From Lenisia limosa (Eukaryota > Breviatea): a DNA stretch of 21,333 bases. The stretch's first letter is position 1; every line of letters begins with the position of its first letter. Location: the NCBI GenBank assembly GCA_001655205.1, contig LPNZ01008021.1:1-21333 (forward strand). The letters run 5' to 3'. Under the pieces are notes generated by a model, which was not told the DNA's origin, searched no databases, and was given only the letters and a program-made list of their open reading frames with translations. Below are positions 8,338 through 18,700 of the stretch, one piece after another. The translations under genes were made by a program, and so were the position numbers.

Positions 8338-11300
8338 ATGATGACTGAAGATTGCGACTCAGTTGAGATTCAGGAAGCCTTCAGGGTATGCTCCATTATG
8401 AACCGAAGGGAGTAATGATTGTCAAGTTTTACACATAGTAACGTTTCGTTTTACAAGCAACTTCATGTGTTATATAATTTACCAATAATCAAATAGCGAT
8501 GTGCCTTGTTTTTCCTGATGTGTGATGAAGTCTGCCATGTTTGATTGCATATTTTTCTGAGGTCTTTTTTGGTTTATGATTCCTTTATCCGCTAATCTTG
8601 ACAATTTCCTCTTTTCATGCTTTTTAAAAATTGAGAATTACATCAACCTGGTAGTTTCAAAAAAATGTGAGAATGAGGAAAAGCAAGGGAGGTCTTGTAC
8701 AGCATTGTACAATTCTTCCATTACAAATAATTTATTTTTACTGTATAATTATTGGAATTATAGAACACCCGCCCACTTCAACATTCTGAAGAGGCTTTTG
8801 CTCCTGCATGGCTGTGAACACGTTGCCATTGTTGTAGTGTGCTTCATAGACAAAGACGGTGAGGAGGAAGAATCGGTGTCATCGAAGTCAGGATCATCTT
8901 TGAAAACATCATAAAAAAAACCCGAAAAGTAGCTAGTCTTCCACCAGAGATGGTTGTACTTTTTCTTGCGGTGTTGTGCTGGCGTTTAATGAACTTGGAA
9001 TGTCAAAAAAAGAGCCAAAAAACCACTTTCACTAAAAGTAGATGTTAGCGCTAACAGCAAATGGCAATGAAAGAGCATGGAAAACTTGAAAAGTGAGTAG
9101 TGTATACTCACATCACTCCCAGGTATCACAAGGTGTCAATCCACCATAAAACGGGCAATGGCAATGTTGGAGGTGTGTACAACTGTCTAAACAAAGCAAC
9201 AAGATTCTGAGTAGTCTTAGAACAAAAAAATCAAAATTACTGAAGCATGAAAAGAGGAATTGATTTTGTACTACTTGTTCCTAATGTTATGTTTTCATAT
9301 TTACTTTGTTTGTTTTGTTGTTATCNNNNNNNNNNNNNNNNNNNNNNNNNNNNNNNNNNNNNNNNNNNNNNNNNNNNNNNNNNNNNNNNNNNNNNNNNNN
9401 NNNNNNNNNNNNNNNNNNNNNNNNNNNNNNNNNNNNNNNNNNNNNNNNNNNNNNNNNNNNNNNNNNCAAATAGATTCCATTATGTTGTCTGTTTTTTGAG
9501 CCTTGATGACCAGGTTCGCAGTTCCCCTTCTTAGACAGCCTCATTCAGAGTAAAGACGTCGCTACTATTGCCAAAGTGTACGCAAAGTATCGGCCAAGCT
9601 TTGAAAAAGTTGGGGTGAATAGGGTATTTATCTTTTTCTTATTTGTGGTGGTTGTTGATCCATGTTCTAACTATTTATAGGGTTGAGACAATTGGTACAA
9701 ATACTAATGCATGAGCTTTTGTTCAGTTAACCTGAGCTTTACTGCAAATAAGTAGTGATGTTCCAGCGGGCAGCAGTACTACTCCATTCGGCTTGTAGAA
9801 CCGGCCATTTGCCGACGGTGGAGTATTTCATCCTTGAAGGTCTCGAAGTGGATTGTCTTGATCATGTGGGAAGGCGAAATTGCTTTTTGATAGTACAAAT
9901 GAACGCGTTTCTGGTACTTTGTCCCCCCCCCCTGGTTTTCAAAAAATTGCTCTGATTTCAGGCCCTACATATTGCATATTACTTGCCATTTTACTTAATG
10001 CGGACGGCTTTAGCCAGATACGACCTATTCCCCATCTCTGCAAATGAGGATTGATTCTAGTTAATATCACCGACATCTAACTGGCATGATTCAGAAGGGT
10101 CAAACCGCCCTTCATTACGCTGCTGGCGCGGGAGACATTAATATGGTTAAATTCCTTATTAATCATGGGGCTGATGTCAACCACAATGATTCGGTGGGAG
10201 GGGGGTTTTTTGCTCCACTTACTCTTTTGTTCCTAGTACGTTTTTTTCATGGAGCTCCTACCCCTCCTCCCCTCTCATTGAGAGTTTGTGTTTTCAGTGG
10301 ATTTTCCTCTCTCATTATCTACAATATTGTTTCCACATTGTTTCCACCCGGATTCACCAATTACAGGAGCGCTCCACCCCTCTGTATGAAGCAAGCGGGA
10401 GGGGGCAGTCGGACGTTGTGAAGCTTCTCCTCAGCAAAGAAGCCAATGTCAACGTCAAAAACAAGGTTTGTGTAAAGGGCTTCACTTCGGTTCGAAAAAA
10501 GACAGAATTTCTCGATAAATCTTCAAAATTATCGATATTTTACCGGTATTTTTTGAACCGAAGTTAAGCCCTTGTGTGTAGGATGCTCCGAATAAACCTT
10601 GGAATTATAGAACTAGATCTTCCCTTTTGGCTCCCAAAAAAGACTGAATTCCCGATAAATCTTTGATAAATTCCATAATTAACACGTGTTTTGGAATCAA
10701 AATTGAATGTCTAGTTAAAAGTTATCATACTATTATTATTTCATCATACCTTTGCGTATTATCAAGATAAAATATTCTGTTTTTTGTTTAATGGGTAATA
10801 AGGCCTTTAGAATGAAGAATCCAGTCTACACGCTGCCTCGAAAGTGGCCCACACTGACGTCATGGAGTACTTGCTAGCGAATGGCGCGGATATCGAAGCT
10901 TCTGCTTTTGTACGCTACCGTTTTGAAGAATAGTTAAGTGACCACGATAAGTTCTGACACGATTGACTAAATTTAACTCAGAGCTTCACTTTATTTGTCA
11001 TACAGAAGTGGATAGAGAATTTTGGGTAACCTTCATGAACTTATAGTAACATGATGGGGCTGGCCTGATACATTGTTTCCCATTTCTCTCCATTCTTTCA
11101 ATGCCAAAGATCTCATGCAACAGGGACGAACCAGCATTGATATGGCTGTCGATTTTGAACTTGAGAAATCTGTTCGATGTTTAGTCCAACACGGGGCACT
11201 GACAGCTGATAACGTGAGCGGATTTGTTATGGAGAGTAGACTATATTATTGTAAATAATACACAGAATACTACTACATATTATTCCCGTAATATACATAC

Positions 11301-12331
11301 TACATAGATGTATATTTATTTGCTTTACTATAATTTTGGTGGATTTTTTCTTGTTCAATTTTTTTTTGTATTTTGTACAGGTTCTTTTTAATTTATTTTC
11401 TTGTGGTCGAAAAAATGTAAAAAGAGCAGACAAAACAAAGAAATAAACACTCAGATTAATTTGTAACTTACATCAAAAATAATATGACAGATTGTTTGAC
11501 ATATTTCTTACTTTAATGTGTCTTTTCCCATGCTCTCTTCCGTTCATCCTTCCTTTTCATGCCTCCATGACCTATTTTATTATTTCTCATCTCAGCATTT
11601 CAATCCTTTTTGGTTGCAGGAAGCCTCACATATCCAGGCAGGGAAGCTGCTTTACACCGCCTGTGAGAACGCACACGTGGGTATAGTTTCTTTTTTGCTT
11701 AGAGAAGCGCCATTTTCTGTCAATTGTCTCTGTGACGAGGTGAACTGGGGGGTTGGGGAAGTTTTTGTTTTACTGTGGTTTTTTCAAAGCGGATTACTAT
11801 TGCGNNNNNNNNNNNNNNNNNNNNNNNNNNNNNNNNNNNNNNNNNNNNNNNNNNNNNNNNNNNNNNNNNNNNNNNNNNNNNNNTGCTGTTTTTAGTCCTT
11901 GTATGTCCCCCTCCCCTTCGGGCTTTAACATCACAATCCTCCGACTACCTTCCCTGACCTCCCAGGGGTATCCTATCCACGCCGCCGTCGCCACCGGCAA
12001 CATCAACATCGTCAGAGCGGTTATTTTTTCGGGTGCTGACGTGTCACTTCGAAATAAGGTGTGTGAGGGAAATAAGCTGCGTTTGAGGGGTTGGTGCTTT
12101 TACAATGTTTATGGGATATACTGTTTTTGGCAAAAAGCCTATTTCTTGCTATCCTCGAAATTTGTCTTTTTCATAAGTGCCTAAATGCAATTCAATTCAA
12201 AAAAAGTGTAGTAATATAATTAATAGCCTTTTTTATGAGGCCCTTGACTTGTATTAATGAGACAGGAAGGGAAAACGCCCATGCAAATTGCGGAACACTA
12301 TCAGTTCAACGACATCATCGAAGTCTTATGA
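8338..12331 (+). CDS. Ankyrin-repeat protein, one repeat per exon
   Basis: Exons: 8338-8385, 9522-9608, 9767-9865, 10095-10193, 10367-10465, 10811-10909, 11124-11213, 11620-11739, 11966-12058, 12266-12331; stop TGA 12329-12331. All introns are phase 0. Exons 3-6 are each exactly 99 bp and encode one 33-residue ankyrin repeat, for example GQTALHYAAGAGDINMVKFL and STPLYEASGRGQSDVVKLLL. Later repeats are more degenerate (GRTSIDMAV; HAAVATGNINIVRAVIFSG), and the last exon is a capping half repeat (GKTPMQIAEHYQFNDIIEVL). The product is about 299 residues with a short acidic start (MMTEDCDSVEIQEAFR), no membrane segment and no second domain, so an intracellular protein-binding scaffold is likely; the partner is unknown. 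Exon 1 is the least certain; it fits by phase and its GTATGC donor. Exon 11620-11739 could extend to 11751 (GTTGGG donor). Intron 10466-10810 holds two hairpin elements. Confidence 0.88.
10477..10571. mobile_element. Hairpin (MITE-like) element, subfamily A, intact copy
   Basis: The left arm GGGCTTCACTTCGGTTCGAA and the right arm (reverse complement GGGCTTAACTTCGGTTCAAA) pair almost fully. The 95-bp element has the shared inner sequence AGAATTTCTCGATAAATC and a TATCGATATTTTACCGG segment. It lies in the intron between ankyrin exons 5 and 6 and has no coding capacity. Confidence 0.75.
10610..10705. mobile_element. Diverged hairpin element
   Basis: Family inner sequence CCCAAAAAAGACTGAATTCC then CGATAAATCTTTGATAAATT, with weak inverted arms (CCCTTTTGGCTCCCA on the left, TGTTTTGGAATCAAAA on the right). 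It is a second, decayed element in the same ankyrin intron, 38 bp after the intact copy. Confidence 0.4.
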
Positions 12332-12722
12332 AGGCGTCCTCACTACGAACAAACTCGCGTGTCTCTCAGATTTAGACCTTTTGATTGTTGAATTGAGGAA
12401 AAGTGTTAGTGTAGCTATGGTGGTTCGAAGTTTGTGACATAAACACTCTTGTTTGCCTTTGTATCTTCTACAATGCAAAATAAAATGTCTCTAAAACACT
12501 TTATACTTTATATTGTTGGTAGACGGTGTTTGGTACTATTTCTAATATTTAGACCTCACAGATAGGATTATTACTTAAGCCAAAATCAAGAGGTTTGGTC
12601 AACTTTTGCTTGTGAAAAAGGGGTAGGGTTGGGGGTAACATCGGAGGCCTTCTATTTATCAGTGAAACAGTGATATATTCAGAAAAATATTAATAGAAGG
12701 AAGTCATCAAGACTGAGAGAAT
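12332..12722. other. Intergenic region between convergent genes
   Basis: This is the shared 3' region of the ankyrin gene (plus) and the DJ-1-like gene (minus). Apart from the ankyrin poly(A) signal candidate at 12479-12484 I see nothing specific in it. Confidence 0.5.
12479..12484 (+). terminator. Poly(A) signal candidate of the ankyrin gene
   Basis: AATAAA lies 148 bases after the ankyrin stop codon, a reasonable 3'-UTR length in compact protist genes. Confidence 0.5.
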
Positions 12723-15700
12723 TCAGAGAACCTGGCCAGACAGGGCGTTGTCCATTGCTACCGAGAAAGACGCTGGGTCATTGAAGGATTCCCACGCGGT
12801 CGTCACAACAAACCTGAAGGAGATCATTGGGCGAAATGTATTTCAAACGAAAAATTTGGTTAAAACTGGTAAACGATATTATTCAAGAATGTTAATCAAT
12901 TAATCTCACAACTAAGGCCTACCCATCACCCAGCCGAGCCGCATGTGACTTGGCAACAGGGTTGGCGCCAAAAACAGTGGCGTCGGCGTGCAGGCTTTTG
13001 GGGGTAGTCATTGTCAGGCCGTCTGTCGAGTAAGCGGGTATTTTTTTTTTGGAAATTTTTAAAAATTAATTTGAATTGTAATTTTTTTAATATGTGTAGA
13101 ATTTTGAGAACAGTATCAGCCTAAAACAATACCACTCGTACCTGAGAGATGGGAGTTGAAAAGGACCTGCGCTCCTGAGTGAACGGTTGCAATGACACCC
13201 TTGTTTTCTACCTGCAACAGTGACATCATGGTGTAGCTGGTGGGGGGGTAATGTATGAAATAAAAACTAAACCCAAAAATCAACTCTGGTTAGTATTTGG
13301 CAAACACACAAGGGTTAAACAATCAACTCTATTGGCTGACACTTGAAAAAGGCCTTTTCTGGTCTTACACACAAAAACAGAATTGTATTCACCTCGATCC
13401 ATCATGAGAGAGTCCTAGATTTCTTATTTCCTTCTTCAAAAAAGAGTAGAAATCCACCCCCCCCCCCNNNNNNNNNNNNNNNNNNNNNNNNNNNNNNNNN
13501 NNNNNNNNNNNNNNNNNNNNNNNNNNNNNNNNNNNNNNNNNNNNNNNNNNNNNNNNNNNNNNNNNNNNNNNNNNNNNNNNNNNNNAATTATGCCCCCACC
13601 CCACTCACCACAGATTTGAGGTGGGCGTGGAGGTTGCCGTCCCCACGCACAACACCACTACACCAAAATCCGCCAACAACTGTGGTGACCGTAAGTTTCT
13701 CGCTTCCGTTCTACTCAGTGTTAAATAATGGTGATAGTGGCATGATATTGTTTTTTTTTAGTTTGAGTGAAAGATCAAAGGGATCCCACTGACACGACGA
13801 CCAAGCCATGATTGTTCAGTATCAGTACTATTAAATGGTGATAATGATATAATGGTTCAGTCGAAAATAATACATGATCACCCATATCCACGAGCGATAC
13901 GTACGATCATATGATATCTCTAGTGGATACTAAATGTATAGATAAGAATATGACAATTCATTATCAGCGTACAATAGGTTTGAGGTCCTCCAGGGGACGG
14001 AATTCAGTGAGATAGTCGGGAAGAAGATAGTCAGAGACACCAAGGAGCTCTCCCACCCATCTATGGGGTGAAACAACGCAAGAACGGGGACAAGTGGTCC
14101 TATAAAATATGCGGAGATTATATACCAAGTCCACAAGCCATTTATCTTGTCTAAAAGGTTGGCATTTTGGGAAAGCGTCTGCGTTAATTCTGTTTCTGGT
14201 TTTCTCTATCACATAATTAATGCCTTTACGCCAATGTTCTTTATCGAAATGTCCTTTACTCCCCCCACCCAGGAGCGTAGAGAACAGCCTCGACGTTGAG
14301 TGCCTTGGCGATGACGAGCATAAACTTAATCTAAACTTGGTGAGGAGAGCTTCACTTTAGTCCGAAAAAGATCGCTAAAAATATAGAGGATTTATGAGAA
14401 ATTCAGTCTTTATTTCGAACCAAAGTGAAGCCCTATTCTTGAGTCAAGTCAGCCGTCTCTGCGCCATCACGTTTATATTTGACCATATGTACCCAAATAG
14501 TCTCCCCCCATACTAAGTAACCTACCCTCAATGCATACTTAAAATAACGTCCTCCCCCACATACCTGGTTAATATCAGCGCCAATTGAAGCAACGATGTT
14601 GAATGACTCGATATCGTAAGTGCCCATCCAGGTCTGGGGGGGGGGGAGTAAAATTGGAAAATTTATGAAACAAAAAAAGCCCAGAATCAACTCTGTTGGC
14701 TAATAACACAAGCCCAGTCACTTTTGCAGCACCGGGTNNNNNNNNNNNNNNNNNNNNNNNNNNNNNNNNNNNNNNNNNNNNNNNNNNNNNNNNNNNNNNN
14801 NNNNNNNNNNNNNNNNNNNNNNNNNNNNNNNNNAATATTCGGGGAAGACAAGGCTTGAAAACAACAAAACAAACAAAGCAAGGCCATTCACTTCTACAAC
14901 AGCACAAGAAATAAAACTCGGCTGTATCTGGCCGAAGCCGTTCACACCATCACGCTTATAAGAGTAATGCCTAGGGCTTCCCTACGGTCGCAAAGACCGT
15001 CAAAATCGGGAAATTCAGTCTATTTTGGGACCGTAGGGAAATGACTCACCTTGTCATTTGCCTTATAACTTTATGCACAGCATCACCCAATAGCTATATC
15101 TGCGAATACTCCCACACCATTTCACAAGGTAAATCCGAATAACCAACATTTTCATACACTCCCCCACCAACGTGTTCAAGGGGAATGACCTTGGAACGGT
15201 AGTTTGCCTCGAGCTTCAACTTGGTCATTTCCGAGTATTCAGTCAAACGATGGTAGGAATCCTGTAGTGTGAACTTTCTTGAAATAACAGGCATAATATG
15301 TGAATAAAACAGGGTGGCATCTCTCGCAGGAACCATCCACATCGTCATGCTAATACGAGAGGTTGACGTCTTCATACAATGAACGTCTTACCTTCCAAGA
15401 AGCGGATGTATCAAGAGTTTGACTGTTCACTGGACGAAGAGAATGCTCCTGGAATGAATCAGAAATATGATTCATGAGTAGATATTATGATTTGTCATTT
15501 GGAACAGGTCATGTAAGATCGGATAGATTGAATAACCTCTTATTTTATGAATTAAACTGTTATGCACTTGTTACTTTGAAGTGATTAAATTGAACTGTTA
15601 TGTTTAGTCAGTCAGCTATTTGAAGTTATTAAATTCCCACTTTGAAGTAGGTATCAACGAGCACCATGTAGTCGTAGGAGTCGGTGAATTGAGGGGAGCG

Positions 15701-18700
15701 TCCCATCAGAATATTACCGTCTGAACAAATCAAAAGATTGACAAAAATTGGTTTTTTCAAAAATAATAATAATATCAGATATCGGACAAATTTCAGATAT
15801 ATATTACTACATATACATATGATATTATATGATATGGATGTCAAAAAACGAACACTTCTGAAATCGCATACTGGCATAAGCAGGAACATCAAGGTAGTCC
15901 ATGCCGGCTTGCTCGAGGTCAGCCTAGTGGAGGTGACAGAAGCAAGGAGATAAAAGGACATACAGTGACCCTGGTCTTGACCGATTTGCTATGTTTTCTC
16001 AACGAAAATCGGTCAAGACTTACCAGTCACAATATTTGTTTACAATATGGAGGGGGGGAGTCTCTTAAAAGAACAGACTTGTATTTAGAGTACGAACAGT
16101 TTTGCCCTTAATTATAAGGATTGTAGGTTGTATCTAGTGCTCCGTGCAAATTTTGAAGTGTCACACACTGTAAACTCAATTTGAGACATTTTACTTCAAA
16201 TTTTGTTAATTAATTTCTTCACAAAATTAATTGCACGGAACCCTAGTTGTATCCTTTGTTGTTGATTATTTACAGGATAATGGGTCCAACCTGTACGGCT
16301 GGTGACCCGGTTCCCTTGAATCCGCTTTTTGCGTAACCAAGGTCAATGAGAAGTGAGGCACCGCTACAAAGGAATCCGCAAGGACGGCCAATCTACAGGA
16401 ATGTTAATACTAGATTATATGTAGTATTACGCATATCGGATAGTTCAAGGGCAAAAGATCTGAAGCGAATTTCGTCTTCAGGAAAAAAACGAGCTAAAAA
16501 GGCGAAAGGGAAGTTAACTCTAAGGATTATGTCTTGACCGATTTGCAATGTGATTTCCCAGGAAAATCGGTCAAGACTTATCCCGGTCACTGTATATCAT
16601 ATCATATGTACGTATGATGGTTAAAAGAGAGGATAATACAAAGAAAAAGGGCTGTCGAGCTCAGGTTTGAGATAATGACGATTTAAACAAACGGGTTAAT
16701 AGATCATATCCACAAGCCCTCCAGTTCTAACACAAAAACCCAAACCCCGTCATAATACTAAGAAAAGAGGCAGTGCTCGGAAGATGGTAAAAGGCAGATA
16801 TATAATATCATATCATACTACTACATAATATGATATGATATGTATTATTTATATATCATATACTGTATATACATACTAAATGATATCAATGCATATAGAA
16901 AATACTTATAAAACCCAAGCCCACGTCGATTTGGTGGGCCAACATGTCGACCATGTGTGAGTCAGCACGAACAGCTGAAGCAAGAAATGAGTACGTATGT
17001 GTTGATGATGAATCAAATAAGCCCTTTGGGTTTAACAAATGCTTATTCAACAGAGTTGACTCTGAGTTTTTTTTACCCCCCCCCCCCCCCNNNNNNNNNN
17101 CCCTGCATTAAAACTCATTACTAATAATAAGGCTTCACTTCGGTTCAAAAAAAGACTGAATTTTTCTATAAATCCTCGAAAACTATCGGTAATTTACCGT
17201 TCTTTTTCGAACCGAAGTAAACCCTTAATTGCTAGCCCAACCATTAGAGTCAAGCCCTCATTACTAGCCCAACCATTAGAGCTCCAGACGCCGCCGGCAA
17301 CATAGATGAAGTCATAGTCGTTATGTTGGGCCTCTTGGGAGGTGATGGCCTTCAGGAGTAAAATTGGAGTAGGGGGGGGGGGGGGNNNNNNNNNNNNNNN
17401 NNNNNNNNNNNNNNNNNNNNNNNNNNNNNNNNNNNNNNNNNNNNNNNNNNNNNNNNNNNNNNNCATTGGGGGTTAGAGCAGAAGGGGGATTGCGAAAGAA
17501 GGGAAAGGAGGGAAGGGGAAAATATCATTGGACTACCAAAAGTGAGTTTTTTCCCAGAGAGTTCAGGCTCGCCTGGACCTCAGTGATAATACAGTGAAAG
17601 ATGAAAAGAAAAAAGATGAAAGAAAGATTGAGAACTCTGTTAACAAGGGGAAAACCGAAAAAGCAACCCCCCTCACCATTATCATGATCCTCTCACCTTA
17701 ATAACACGTATAATCACCCCACGCTAATCTCAACAGGTTTTACTACCCCCTCTCCAGTTAACAAGCTGACCTCCAGACTAGGGCTTCAATTCGGTTCGAA
17801 AAAAGTCCGAATATCTCAATAAATCCTCGAAAACTATCGATGTTTCACTGGTCATTTTCGAACCGAAGTGAACCCTTACCAACACCCTCGCCCCGTAGAC
17901 AAGATCAAACCCCCTCCCCCAACGTATTAGTAGCATAATATGGCCCGCTCTTACTCACTATCTTATTGCTCTTACTCACTATCTTATTGCTCTTACTCAC
18001 TATCTTGCCGCTCTTACTCACTATCTTATTGCTCTTACTCACTATCTTATTGCTCTTACTCACTCTCTTGCCGCTCTTACTCACTATCTTGCCGCTCTTA
18101 CTCACTACCTTGCCGCTCTTACTCACTCTCTTGCCGCTCTTACTCACTACCTTGTCCCACCTTGACAACACCAGAAGGCACAATGAACTCGCAAAGAACC
18201 AGTTGACTCAAATGGGTGCTTTCCATCTGTTCCGTCGGAATGACCACGTCCACTGCGGCTCCGCGGCTCTGGAAGAAAATGTACGGGAACTGGGGGGGGG
18301 GGGGGGNNNNNNNNNNNNNNNNNNNNNNNNNNNNNNNNNNNNNNNNNNNNNNNNNNNNNNNNNNNNNNNNNNNNNNNNNNNNNNNNNNNNNNNNNNTCTG
18401 TTGGCCAAAAATATTTGCGAAACACACGGGGGTAACCCCCACTCACTTCTATTTTTGTCCTTTCCCCTCACTTCGATTTCGATATCTTCCACGAAGTCTC
18501 CAGCGAAGAGGGCAATGCGATAATTGGCGTACTGGAGAGATGATAAATAAAAAAGCGGGGGTATACTGTGGAGAGATGAAGTAACCGAAGCAACCGGACC
18601 AAAAAACACAGAATGCTGGTTATCGGAACCCAAACAGAAGCCAACCTGAAGAGGGTCCTTGACAGGTACCTGGGTGTGGTTGTAAGAGGGATCCATGCCT

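Noticed and set aside
8576-8914. 112-codon plus-strand frame ending in an acidic Ser-rich tail
   Set aside because: It lies in the first ankyrin intron with no clear acceptor, and the upper half is low-complexity AT-rich sequence. It could be a separate terminal exon, but nothing supports it.
16346-16537. Lys-rich plus-strand frame (SSSGKKRAKKAKGKL)
   Set aside because: Its first part is antisense to DJ-1-like exon 16291-16392 and the rest is intronic; there is no splice context.
17948-18157. CRISPR array
   Set aside because: The units are contiguous with no unique spacers, and the DNA is eukaryotic.
17905-18183. Heptad-repeat protein (SKSGKIV) or Leu/Ser-rich plus-strand proteins
   Set aside because: They are translations of the 21-bp minisatellite, which stays open on both strands because 21 is divisible by three.
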